From: an uncultured Peptococcaceae bacterium | Lineage (GTDB): Bacteria; Bacillota; Desulfotomaculia; Desulfotomaculales; Desulfocucumaceae | Reading direction: 5' to 3' | NCBI GenBank assembly: GCA_958417755.1 | Contig: CATZDY010000020.1 | Coordinates: 1 to 35,595 of the forward strand | DNA: 35,595 bases | In this document: in pieces, positions 1 through 7,345 of the stretch | Numbering within the stretch: the stretch's first letter is position 1 | Layout: the number at the start of each line of letters is the position of its first letter | The notes under the pieces: model-generated | Told to the model about the DNA's origin: nothing | Seen by the model: only the letters and a program-made list of their open reading frames with translations | Databases searched by the model: none | Made by a program: the position numbers and the translations under genes

Positions 1-451
1 AGCGGACAAACTTGCCGGGCTGGGGCTTGGAGCAGATGATTATATTGTAAAACCTTTTTTACCTCGGGAATTGGTTTTGCGATTGTGTGCCATTCTAAAA
101 CGGGCTTACTTTTCTCCGGTAAAACAAAACAAAGAAAAGCCGCAATTTTCTTTGGGACCATATAAAATTGATTTAAACAGTGCTACAGTGTTAAGGGCAG
201 AAGGGCAAGTATCCCTTACAGCTAAGGAATATGTGTTATTGGAAAAATTGTATGCCAATCAGGGACATATTGTAACTGGTGATAGCTTGTGTCAGGCTTT
301 GTGGGGAGATGGGTTGTTTGGGTATGAAAACTCATTGATGGTGCATATTCGCCGTTTACGAGAAAAAATTGAAGTAAATCCTTCTAGTCCTTGTTTTTTA
401 TTAACTGTTAGGGGCTTAGGATATAAATTGGTGCTAGAGGGAAAATCATGA
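1..451 (+). CDS. OmpR/PhoB-family response regulator, 3' part
   Basis: The reading frame is open from base 2, so the gene begins before the window. The first residues, GADDYIVKPF, are the end of a receiver domain with its conserved Lys-Pro. The phosphorylated Asp lies outside the window. A winged-helix DNA-binding domain follows, with the usual landmarks: LTAKEYVLLEKL, a recognition helix region near NSLMVHIRRLREKIE, and the hairpin RGLGYKL. The stop overlaps the start of the histidine kinase by four bases (ATGA), so the two are translationally coupled and surely cognate. The protein would act in the cytoplasm as a transcription regulator. Target genes and signal cannot be read from what is visible. 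Confidence 0.93.
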   Translation, partial: ADKLAGLGLGADDYIVKPFLPRELVLRLCAILKRAYFSPVKQNKEKPQFSLGPYKIDLNSATVLRAEGQVSLTAKEYVLLEKLYANQGHIVTGDSLCQALWGDGLFGYENSLMVHIRRLREKIEVNPSSPCFLLTVRGLGYKLVLEGKS

Positions 452-1839
452 AAAGCATAGTCCGAATTTTTATTCGTTTTGTGATTGCTGTGGTGGGTAT
501 TGCCTTGCTTCTTTTATGTGTGAACGGAATTTTTTTAGTGGTATGGGGTTATCATATGCAAAATCGTTCCCAAGTGGGAAGTCATATTGTAAGCATTGCC
601 CAAGATCTCACCAAGCAGGGAGATACTTATGTACTCAATAATAAAGGAGAAAAAGTTCTCCAAGAATGGTATCAATGGGGCATGTTATTGGATGGGAAGG
701 GAACAGTGGTTTGGGCTAAAAATTTGCCTGAAGAATTACCTCGTCAATATTCCCTCCAACAAGTGGCCCAGTTTACGCGTTGGTATCTAATGGATTATCC
801 AGTGGATGTATGGATCCATGATGATGGTCTGTTGGTATTGGGGAATGCCAAAAATAGCTATTGGAAATATGGTCTGGAATATCCTGAAAAAGCTTTTAGA
901 ACCTTTCCTTTGTGGTTTTTACGGGCCATTGTCATCAATGGGTTGGTGGCCCTATTGCTTTTCTGTTTGTTGTGTCTTTGGGTGTTCCGTTCACTACAAC
1001 CGTTAGCCCAGGGAATTGAGAGCCTGTCCCAAAAGCAAAAGATACAGCTTGCTACCACTGGCATGATGGGAGATTTGGCGGAAAAAATTAACAAAACATC
1101 CTTGGCCTTACAACAACAGGAGATGGCTTTGCAGAAAAGGGATATGGCAAGGAGCAATTGGATTGCTGGTATTTCCCATGATATCCGTACCCCTCTTTCT
1201 TTGGTATTGGGATATGCTAGCCAGTTGGAAGAAAATCAGGTTCTTCCTGAACCTGTAAAGGAACAGGCTGGTATTATACGGAGGCAAGGAATGAAAATTA
1301 AATGTTTGGTGAATGATTTAAACCTTGCCGCCAAATTAGAGTATGAAATGCAGCCTATACATCGGGAACCAGTGCACCCTGCCCAGTTGTTGAGGAAAAC
1401 CGTAGCGGAATTTTTAAATATTGGTTTGGATAGGCATTATACCTTGGATTTGCAAGTGGAGCCAGAGGTGGAAGCTTATTATACTTTGGTAGATCAAGTT
1501 TTGTTACAACGTGCCCTTTCTAATATCATCCAAAATTGTATAGAACACAATCCCCAGGGATGCAATATTTTTATTAAGATGTATATTTTAACAGAATATT
1601 GTAACATTGTGGTTGCCGATGATGGCATAGGAATAAAAGAAGACTCTTTGAAAAGGCTTCGAACCAGTCATCATTATATGGTTTCCGACCATATATCTGA
1701 AGAACAACGACATGGTTTAGGCTTACTGATTGTAGAGCAAATATTGAAGGCCCACGAAGGTAGAATAGATATTACAAGTAAGGTAAGGGAAGGGGTGCAA
1801 GTAAGGATTTGGCTTCCTTTGTTTGAAAAGGGGATTTAG
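448..1839 (+). CDS. Sensor histidine kinase, partner of the upstream regulator
   Basis: This 463-residue protein has a membrane helix at about residues 5-33, an extracytoplasmic stretch of about 115 residues, a second helix at about 154-178 and a short linker. The H box SHDIRTPLS has its phospho-accepting His near residue 244. The N box (NIIQNCIEHN, about 357-366), G1 box (DDGIGI, about 391) and G2 box (HGLGLLI, about 422) complete the ATPase domain. The DIRTP form of the H box and overall layout fit OmpR-linked kinases. The outer domain matches no sensor I recognise. The gene starts inside the regulator's stop codon and is followed by a strong terminator, so it ends the operon. Confidence 0.93.
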   Translation: MKSIVRIFIRFVIAVVGIALLLLCVNGIFLVVWGYHMQNRSQVGSHIVSIAQDLTKQGDTYVLNNKGEKVLQEWYQWGMLLDGKGTVVWAKNLPEELPRQYSLQQVAQFTRWYLMDYPVDVWIHDDGLLVLGNAKNSYWKYGLEYPEKAFRTFPLWFLRAIVINGLVALLLFCLLCLWVFRSLQPLAQGIESLSQKQKIQLATTGMMGDLAEKINKTSLALQQQEMALQKRDMARSNWIAGISHDIRTPLSLVLGYASQLEENQVLPEPVKEQAGIIRRQGMKIKCLVNDLNLAAKLEYEMQPIHREPVHPAQLLRKTVAEFLNIGLDRHYTLDLQVEPEVEAYYTLVDQVLLQRALSNIIQNCIEHNPQGCNIFIKMYILTEYCNIVVADDGIGIKEDSLKRLRTSHHYMVSDHISEEQRHGLGLLIVEQILKAHEGRIDITSKVREGVQVRIWLPLFEKGI

Positions 1840-1878
1840 ATTGTTTTGAACTTGTTGGGGGTGCCTTTACACTGTGCA

Positions 1879-1904
1879 AAAGAGGGGGAATATTCCCCCT
1901 CTTT
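1879..1904. terminator. Bidirectional intrinsic terminator (perfect 26-bp palindrome)
   Basis: The arm AAAGAGGGGGAAT is followed directly by its exact reverse complement. The G/C core and A/T-rich ends let it work in both directions. It lies 40 bases after the kinase stop and 17 bases beyond the end of the opposing Cys/Gly-rich gene, so it separates two convergent units. Confidence 0.85.
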
Positions 1905-1920
1905 GTATGGAAATATTCAA

Positions 1921-2118
1921 TTAGCTATTGCAGAATCCACCGCATCCGCTACAACCACAGGAGAATACAAGTAAAAGAAGAATTAAAAACAAAGGAATTC
2001 CATTGGAGCTGCCACAACCATTATCGCAGCCACAGCCTCCCTGATTGCATCCGCAACCACAACCTCCTTGATTGCATCCGCCTCCACAACCGCAGCTTTG
2101 CTGAAAACCAAAACCCAT
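1921..2118 (-). CDS. Cys/Gly-rich mini-protein with hydrophobic tail segment
   Basis: This 65-residue protein has an N-terminal half made of glycine and cysteine repeats (GCGGGCNQGGCGCGC and a second NQGGCGC unit). A hydrophobic stretch IPLFLILLLLVF at about residues 41-52 follows, then a second Cys/Gly cluster CGCSGCGGFC. A GGGGGT ribosome binding site sits 7 bases before the ATG. Clostridia carry comparable short high-cysteine, chorion-like proteins; their role is unknown. The layout suggests a membrane- or surface-associated peptide whose many cysteines bind metal or form disulfides, possibly in the spore coat. That is inference only. Low sequence complexity makes homology calls weak, but start, ribosome site and terminator agree that it is a gene. 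Confidence 0.7.
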   Translation of the reverse strand: MGFGFQQSCGCGGGCNQGGCGCGCNQGGCGCDNGCGSSNGIPLFLILLLLVFSCGCSGCGGFCNS

Positions 2119-2827
2119 TGATTAAAACCCCCTGATTTTGTATTTACCCTATCCTATGATAAGGAAATTAAAAAGGTTACAAAGGGAAGATTTTGGAGGA
2201 CAAGGGGTTTTGTTTTATTGGCAACTAAAAACTACACAAGGGTTATTGGAGTTTTAGTCTTTTCGTAGGTATATACGGTTTCGGAGAAAAATGAAAGGCA
2301 AGAAGGAAGACAATGATAGTGAAAACCGCAGATGGATACATTTCCTTTGTGTAAAATCTGTTATAGAAAAGTAGGGCTTACCTTTTATTTTCTATCTTAT
2401 CCTTTATAAGAATAAATGGGAAAATAGAAAATCATCCAATTTTGAGGAAAACGAAACATTTTACTGAATGGATGGGATATTTTTTGCGATCTAGAAATTT
2501 ATATTTAACGCTAATATGTACACACAATCGTAGTTGCATTCAGGTTCCATAGAGTTAACTGGAAAGTCTATATCTATTTATGGAAATGATAAGAGAATAG
2601 CGTAGAACTCTTAGGGAACAGTGATTGAAAGGACATAGCTTGCTAGATACTTCTAAAATAAGAGGTTAGGAATGGTTATGGTATTGACTGATAATATAAC
2701 TGAATCCTATGCAGTTTGCAAACAGAAAAAGTGGACAGCCGAAGCTTGTCCACTTTTAAGTCTATGATGCAACGGAAAATGATATGGCATTGTTCTTTAC
2801 ATAGGATTCAGGATTCATATAGGTCAA
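2119..2827. other. Gene-poor stretch with several hairpins
   Basis: No convincing coding frame was seen in about 700 bases. Three structures are visible. A two-part hairpin pairs ATTTTCTAT (2387-2395) with 2424-2432 around an inner CTTAT/ATAAG stem. A terminator-like hairpin lies at 2727-2757. An 11-base inverted repeat (2701-2711 with 2800-2810) brackets that hairpin. The promoter of the Cys/Gly-rich gene should lie near the low end but could not be fixed. Confidence 0.5.
2727..2757. terminator. Terminator-like hairpin downstream of the 60-aa gene
   Basis: AAAAGTGGACA pairs perfectly with TGTCCACTTTT across a 9-base loop. The A-run on one side and T-run on the other make it usable on both strands. 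It lies about 70 bases beyond the stop of the minus-strand 60-residue gene and may end that transcript. Confidence 0.7.
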
Positions 2828-3010
2828 TTAAGCTTGCTTTTGTTTTTCTACGGCTTTGGCAAGGGCCTCAATCCATTCCTCTACGGTAATTTCCTCAGCA
2901 AAACGATAGCCGTGGGGAATGCATTGCTCCCGCAGTACATAAGGATCTGCTTCAATGACATGGGCTGTTTCTAAATTGATCAGTAAGACAGAATTCATTT
3001 TGCCTGTCAT
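2828..3010 (-). CDS. Small protein of unknown function (60 aa)
   Basis: I do not recognise this 60-residue protein. It begins MTGKMNSVLLINLETAHVIE, continues with a hydrophilic middle (ADPYVLREQCIPHGYRFAEE) and ends in an acidic-then-basic helix rich in E, A and K. No signal peptide or membrane segment is present. An AAAGGTG ribosome binding site lies about 9 bases before the chosen ATG, which supports real translation from there rather than from the internal Met5. The gene stands alone on the minus strand, with a terminator-like hairpin downstream. Its composition suggests a small soluble alpha/beta domain, but no function should be assigned. Confidence 0.6.
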   Translation of the reverse strand: MTGKMNSVLLINLETAHVIEADPYVLREQCIPHGYRFAEEITVEEWIEALAKAVEKQKQA

Positions 3011-3554
3011 GTTTATTCACACCTTTCTTTTCATTCTTGCCTAGTAGAAAAACATGGCAAGCAGATGACATGACAAAGAATTAATTGTTTGGATTGTATG
3101 TACTGCAGCAATCATGCAGGTGACCCCTAGCCCCAAAAAGAATATAAAAATTTCTTATGAAATATTACGTATCTCTGGTGTTATTAAATTGGGAATACTT
3201 CGATCCAGTTTTGTTGGTTTATGGCGTTTGTTTCTGGTGGTTGAGGTATAAAACCAGCTTTTTACATGATGCATCAGCTTCATTAGTTTTATGGCAATCA
3301 CCCCTTTTCTTTTTAGTATAATCACCTATACTCCTTGGGGCAAGGGAGTAATTTTGTTATATTAGCAAGAAAAGACAAGAAAAAAAGGGACCTAAAAATA
3401 AATGCAGTAAAAGTCGGAGCAAAATCTAAATTTGGGGCAGAGGAGAAGATAAGATAGGTTCTTCTTTCCCAATTGCATCATTTCCTATCAATCCCTTTGT
3501 AAATAAATAAAAAACTATTTTACACTAAAGATAAAGCATTGATGTTAAAAAGAA
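3011..3554. other. Intergenic stretch without visible genes
   Basis: No coding frame with a ribosome binding site was found in about 540 bases. The promoter of the 60-residue gene must lie near its low end. A short dyad AGTATA-ATCACC-TATACT (3315-3332) is the only symmetric element noted. No clear hairpin terminator was found for the fumarate reductase operon, which ends at its high side. Confidence 0.4.
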
Positions 3555-4304
3555 TCAGCGGAAAGGAGATTTTGTTTTTGTTTTGAGCCCTGCTAAAGCC
3601 ATTTTTCGGCGTACAAAGGCCAGCTGATTTTGTAAAGGCAATTCCATGGGACAGTTATCATCACAAGCCATGAGGCCCATACAACCAAAAGCTCCTTCAT
3701 CACAACCAATAACTTCAAAATAGTCGTCAGCTGTGCGTTCGTCCCGGGGATCCACCATAAAACGGCCTACGCGGTTAATGCCGGCTGCTCCTAAGAAATC
3801 TTCCCGGATATTGGCTGTAACACAGCCAGCAATACAACATCCACATTCAATGCAACGTTCACTTTCATAGATTTGTAAGGCAATGTCATTGTCCATAGGT
3901 TCTTCTTGGGCCTGGGGCTCAAATTCCTTGTGACTATGAATCCAGGATTCCGTTTTTAAGGACATATGGCGAAACCAAGTACCTGTATCCACAGAAAGAT
4001 CACCTATTAATTTGAATACAGGTAAGGGCATTAATGTAATGGTGGATGGTAAATCCTTGGTAAGGGTTTTACAGGCTAGTTTGGGCTTGCCATTGATAAG
4101 CATTGCACATGAACCGCAGATAGAGGCTCGGCATACAAAGTCAAACATTAAAGAAGGATCTTGTTCTTCTCTTATTTTATTGAGCGCCACAAAAATAGTC
4201 ATACCTTTTTCATCTGTTAAAAAATAATTTTGCATTTTGGGTTTATCTTGCGGATCTTGCGGATGATAACGAAAAATCCGAAAAGTCAATTTGCGATTGC
4301 TCAT
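3555..4304 (-). CDS. frdB: Fumarate reductase/succinate dehydrogenase iron-sulfur subunit
   Basis: This 249-residue electron-transfer subunit passes electrons between the flavoprotein and the membrane cytochrome b. The N-terminal ferredoxin domain holds the [2Fe-2S] ligands C58, C63, C66 and C78 (CRASICGSC...C). The C-terminal domain holds CIECGCCIAGC (C151, C154, C157, C161) and C208, C214, C218 in the CMGLMACDDNCP region, for the [4Fe-4S] and [3Fe-4S] clusters. Its length is close to the Wolinella-type FrdB. It is the third gene of the operon, 19 bases after the flavoprotein gene, with a GGAGGG ribosome site. Direction of catalysis (fumarate reduction or succinate oxidation) cannot be told from sequence alone; an anaerobic lifestyle would favour fumarate reduction. 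Confidence 0.95.
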   Translation of the reverse strand: MSNRKLTFRIFRYHPQDPQDKPKMQNYFLTDEKGMTIFVALNKIREEQDPSLMFDFVCRASICGSCAMLINGKPKLACKTLTKDLPSTITLMPLPVFKLIGDLSVDTGTWFRHMSLKTESWIHSHKEFEPQAQEEPMDNDIALQIYESERCIECGCCIAGCVTANIREDFLGAAGINRVGRFMVDPRDERTADDYFEVIGCDEGAFGCMGLMACDDNCPMELPLQNQLAFVRRKMALAGLKTKTKSPFR

Positions 4305-4323
4305 ATTGCCCTCCTTTGGCCCA

Positions 4324-6171
4324 TCATTTCTTCTGCTCTTTTCCTGGGACAGTTTCTTTATCCACAGGTTCGCTGGATTCCCCGTAACCCCGATCCCCAG
4401 GGGGTAGTTCGGTAATCTCCACTGGTTCGTATTGCAATTCCGGTAACTCTTTCCCCTCAGGCCAGTATGCTAGAGTTCTTTTCAGCCAATTGACGTCATC
4501 CCGTTTGGGATAATCTTCCCGAGCATGGCTGCCCCGGCTTTCCGTGCGGGTAAGGGCACCGAAGGATATGCATAGAGCCAACTTAAGCATACCAGGCATT
4601 CGTAGGGCTGTGGCTAACTCCGGATTGGCCCATAGACCATTGGAATGCAAACCAATTTGTTGCGAACGGTGATAAAGGGCCTGCAGTTTATCCACTGCTT
4701 TTTGTAAATCAGGACCATTGCGGAAAATTCCTACATAATCCATCAGAATTTGTTCCATTTCTTTGCGAATAACATATACATTTTCTGTTCCCTGCTGATT
4801 GCGAATCAAGTTTTGAATTCGTTCTTCTTGTATTTTGGCAAAATCAAGGACTTGTTCATAGTGATAATCTAAGCTGGCTCCCAGAGCATATTCAGCAATC
4901 CTTTTTCCAATGACCATTCCACTCACCACTGTTTCCGCCAAAGAATTGCCTCCTAGCCGATTAAAACCATGCAAATCCCAGCAAGCAGCTTCTCCCAAGG
5001 CAAACAAGCCTTTTAATCCATAGGCATAGCCATCCTTATTGGTTCTTACGCCTCCCATGCTGTAGTGTTGGGTGGGGCGTACAGGGATTAGTTCTTTGAC
5101 AGGATCTATGCCATTAAAATTTTTACAAATATTCCAGATTTCTCGTAGGTTGGTATGAATGTGCTTGGCACCCAAATGACGAATATCCAGCCAAAGATGG
5201 GGGCCATAGGGACTATCCACTCCCAGACCTTTGCGAATATGTTGGATCATGCGACGGGAAACCACGTCCCGGGAAGCCAACTCTTTCTTTTTAGGTTCAT
5301 ATTCAGGCATAAAACGGTGCAGATTTTTGTCCAACAGATAACCGCCATCACCCCGGGCTCCTTCGGTAATGAGAATCCAGATTGGTACCATACCTGTAGG
5401 ATGGAATTGAACAGCTTCCATATTGCCTAAAGGAACAAGCCCTGTATCCAAAGCCAAAAACATCCCGCTGCCTTCGTTGATAATGGCATTGGTTGAAGCT
5501 CCATAGATACGGCCATAGCCCCCAGTGGCGATGACTGTGGCTTTTGCCAGATATATTCTCAATGCTCCGGTGCGTAAACAACGGGCTACCACTCCCTGGC
5601 AGGTTTTGCCGTCATGGATTAAAGAAATGGCTTCCGTGCGATCATGCACTGTAATGCCCAATTTAATAACCTGACTATCAGTGGCGTATTGTAAGGTATG
5701 TCCAGCACCATCGGAAGTATAACAAGTGCGCCATTTGGCTGTGCCGCCAAAATCCCGGGCAGTAATTAACCCTTCCTTTTCTTTACTATCTTCCACTACT
5801 CTACCATCAGGCAATGTTCTTTTCCCAGCAACCACACGATTCCAGGGAACACCCCATTGGGACATTTGTCGTACAGCAATGGGGGCATTTTCCACAAAAA
5901 TACGAGCTACCTCTTGGTCACAACCCCAATCAGATCCTTTCACAGTATCAGCAAAGTGAACATCAGGATTGTCTCCTTGCCCCATGGCACAATTGCCTAA
6001 TGCTGCTTGCATACCTCCTTGCGCAGCAGTGCTGTGAGAACGTCGGGGGGGAACCAAGCTTAATAGGGTAACCTGAAGCCCTTGGGAAGCTGATTCAATG
6101 GCAGCCCGTTCTCCAGCCAATCCAGCCCCCACAATGAGTACATCAGAGATATGAAAAGTATAATTGTTCAT
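4324..6171 (-). CDS. frdA: Fumarate reductase/succinate dehydrogenase flavoprotein subunit
   Basis: This 615-residue FAD subunit carries the dicarboxylate active site. Visible motifs are the dinucleotide fold GAGLAG (residues 15-20), the histidyl-FAD attachment motif RSHSTAAQGG (His46), the substrate-site motif HPTG, TEGARGDGGYLL, RPTQHYSMGG, and the FAD-binding GFNRLGGNSL. The start is the ATG at 6171, which has a GGAGGGG site upstream. It overlaps the cytochrome b stop by four bases (ATGA). A longer in-frame extension exists but runs through the cytochrome gene and is not used. The HSTAAQGG form and partner subunits resemble the epsilonproteobacterial/Bacillus di-heme (type B) complexes. 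The C-terminal tail beyond about residue 590 is charged and variable. Confidence 0.95.
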   Translation of the reverse strand: MNNYTFHISDVLIVGAGLAGERAAIESASQGLQVTLLSLVPPRRSHSTAAQGGMQAALGNCAMGQGDNPDVHFADTVKGSDWGCDQEVARIFVENAPIAVRQMSQWGVPWNRVVAGKRTLPDGRVVEDSKEKEGLITARDFGGTAKWRTCYTSDGAGHTLQYATDSQVIKLGITVHDRTEAISLIHDGKTCQGVVARCLRTGALRIYLAKATVIATGGYGRIYGASTNAIINEGSGMFLALDTGLVPLGNMEAVQFHPTGMVPIWILITEGARGDGGYLLDKNLHRFMPEYEPKKKELASRDVVSRRMIQHIRKGLGVDSPYGPHLWLDIRHLGAKHIHTNLREIWNICKNFNGIDPVKELIPVRPTQHYSMGGVRTNKDGYAYGLKGLFALGEAACWDLHGFNRLGGNSLAETVVSGMVIGKRIAEYALGASLDYHYEQVLDFAKIQEERIQNLIRNQQGTENVYVIRKEMEQILMDYVGIFRNGPDLQKAVDKLQALYHRSQQIGLHSNGLWANPELATALRMPGMLKLALCISFGALTRTESRGSHAREDYPKRDDVNWLKRTLAYWPEGKELPELQYEPVEITELPPGDRGYGESSEPVDKETVPGKEQKK

Positions 6172-6809
6172 ACCCAAACCCCTCCTTTCGCCATGGCATA
6201 AAAGACACACAAAGCAGCAATGCCTAACACCAAAATGATAACTGTAATGGCTTTCGTTACATACCCCAAAGGTTTCCGGGGAAAACAGCCCCATTTTACA
6301 AATTGCCTATAAATGCCGAAGCCAGCATGATATTCACCCAGAAGCAATAAAATGAGGTAAAACCACCAAAAGGCATGCATGCGTTCTGCTGAAGTCATGG
6401 CTTCAATTGGCCAGCCGCTGAGAATTATCCATACATGAATGCTGCCAATTAAGAAAATAGCTATCCCTGTGATAACCTGAAAAATCCAAATCCAGGTATC
6501 CGTTCCTTTCAGCATTTTAGCATGGCGCCAAATAATCCGTTGCTCTTGGATGCGTACAGGAATTCTCCTTCCTGCGCTAAAAATATGCATGAAACCAATG
6601 AGAATAACGATAGGAATGCCCACATAAGACAAATAATATTTGTCCAATCCTGCAGACAGGCTGTTAAAAATATCTGACCCCAAAAGTATTGTGGCCACAA
6701 AAAGCATGTGAGTCCACAAAAAAATGACCAGGGCAAAACCGCTGCATAATTCCACTAAGTCGTAATAAAGTTCAGCCTTGGGATTTTTGGTCAAAGTTTT
6801 TTGTAACAT
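6168..6809 (-). CDS. frdC: Di-heme cytochrome b membrane subunit of fumarate reductase
   Basis: This 213-residue protein has five predicted membrane helices. It anchors the complex and exchanges electrons with menaquinone. Four histidines sit where the heme b ligands are expected: H34 (LWTHMLF), H75 (IGFMHIF), H125 (IGSIHVW) and H161 (GEYHAGFGIYR). Their spacing of 41, 50 and 36 residues resembles that of Wolinella FrdC (49, 50, 39, from memory). Glu159, two residues before the last ligand, is where the Wolinella proton-pathway glutamate stands. The chosen start (ATG at 6809) has an AAAGGAGA site 5-6 bases upstream; an upstream in-frame ATG lacks this. It is the first gene of the operon. Confidence 0.93.
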   Translation of the reverse strand: MLQKTLTKNPKAELYYDLVELCSGFALVIFLWTHMLFVATILLGSDIFNSLSAGLDKYYLSYVGIPIVILIGFMHIFSAGRRIPVRIQEQRIIWRHAKMLKGTDTWIWIFQVITGIAIFLIGSIHVWIILSGWPIEAMTSAERMHAFWWFYLILLLLGEYHAGFGIYRQFVKWGCFPRKPLGYVTKAITVIILVLGIAALCVFYAMAKGGVWV

Positions 6810-6854
6810 GGGTTTCTCCTTTCTTGGTTTTGGGAAGATATCTATGGAAGACAA

Positions 6855-6870
6855 CCTGTCTAAAGACAGG
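6855..6870. promoter_or_regulatory. 16-bp dyad upstream of the fumarate reductase operon
   Basis: CCTGTCT and AGACAGG form a perfect 7-2-7 dyad about 46 bases before the cytochrome b start. It could be a repressor or activator operator, or a small leader hairpin. No adjacent promoter hexamers are convincing. It has no clear match to an FNR-type site. Confidence 0.4.
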
Positions 6871-6972
6871 ATAACATAGGATTAAACAGCCCGGTGATTC
6901 GCAAAAGGCTGAAGGATAAAAATAGATTTGAGTTATCTGGCTATATGTAAGACAAAGAATGGCAACAGGTCA

Positions 6973-7044
6973 TCAGCTGATATGGGAAAATAGTGTGTGA
7001 TTTCTAATTTCCAAATAATAAAATAATTTTGACAATAATGCCAA
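6973..7044 (-). CDS. Possible 23-residue hydrophobic peptide
   Basis: A strong Shine-Dalgarno sequence, GTAGGAGG (7058-7051), is followed at six bases by a TTG that opens a 23-codon frame rich in Leu, Phe and Tyr (MALLSKLFYYLEIRNH...). An ATG at 7050 is in the same frame but directly abuts the ribosome site. It lies between a structured segment and the fumarate reductase operon on the same strand, so it could be a leader peptide. The frame is short and may be chance. Confidence 0.2.
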   Translation of the reverse strand: MALLSKLFYYLEIRNHTLFSHIS

Positions 7045-7069
7045 CACCATCCTCCTACTATAATAATCT

Positions 7070-7238
7070 AGGTATTCAGGGGCAGCCGCCCGAGTGATAT
7101 AATAAACTCGTATGGGGCGAGGACTCCTGTCCTTCCTTGAGATACGTTTTCTTTCTTAAGAGTGGAGCCTCTCCCATCACGGGGTATCACTAATGAGCCG
7201 GTTGTTGCTATGCTGATTGCGCTTAAGTATATTCGTTT
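7070..7238 (-). ncRNA. Candidate structured RNA or leader, unknown class
   Basis: This GC-richer island between AT-rich flanks folds into several stems: CGAGT/ACTCG (7091-7095/7106-7110), CGTAT/ATACG (7109-7113/7142-7146), AGGAC/GTCCT (7120-7124/7129-7133), GGAG/CTCC (7164-7167/7171-7174) and an enclosing CTTAAG pair (7155-7160/7222-7227). A GGGC-AGCC-GCCC hairpin lies at one end. On the minus strand it follows an extended -10 motif (TGATATAAT) and precedes a strong ribosome site, then the fumarate reductase operon about 260 bases on. I compared it by memory with FMN, cobalamin, TPP, SAM, lysine, glycine, M-box, T-box, c-di-GMP, 6S, SRP and RNase P patterns and found no match. Strand is inferred. 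Confidence 0.35.
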
Positions 7239-7243
7239 TTCCA

Positions 7244-7252
7244 TTATATCAT
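7244..7252 (-). promoter_or_regulatory. Extended -10 promoter motif upstream of the structured segment
   Basis: Reading on the minus strand, TGATATAAT is a full extended -10 element (TGnTATAAT). A transcript would start near 7237 and run through the structured segment toward the fumarate reductase operon. No good -35 hexamer lies at 17 bases, which extended -10 promoters can tolerate. Confidence 0.4.
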
Positions 7253-7345
7253 TATTTTAAGCATCATAGAAGGGTTTATTATAAACTATTATGCATGGAT
7301 AAAAATGGTTTGCTGGGATAAGATTGTTTTTTTCATATTTAAATA

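Noticed and set aside
2701..2810. Insertion-sequence remnant
   Set aside because: No transposase fragment or target-site duplication; recorded only as a possible small repeat or RNA.
4324..6294. Longer N-terminus for the fumarate reductase flavoprotein
   Set aside because: The extra 41 residues overlap the cytochrome b gene; the ATG at 6171 has a strong ribosome site and gives the normal family start.
7029..7064. TTGACA plus TATAAT on the plus strand as a standard promoter
   Set aside because: The spacer is 24 bases, too long for a normal primary-sigma promoter; only the TATAAT is noted.
7111..7146. Resemblance of the structured segment to an M-box leader
   Set aside because: A short stretch (GCGAGGACTCCT...GAGATACG) looks similar, but the later conserved M-box blocks are missing.
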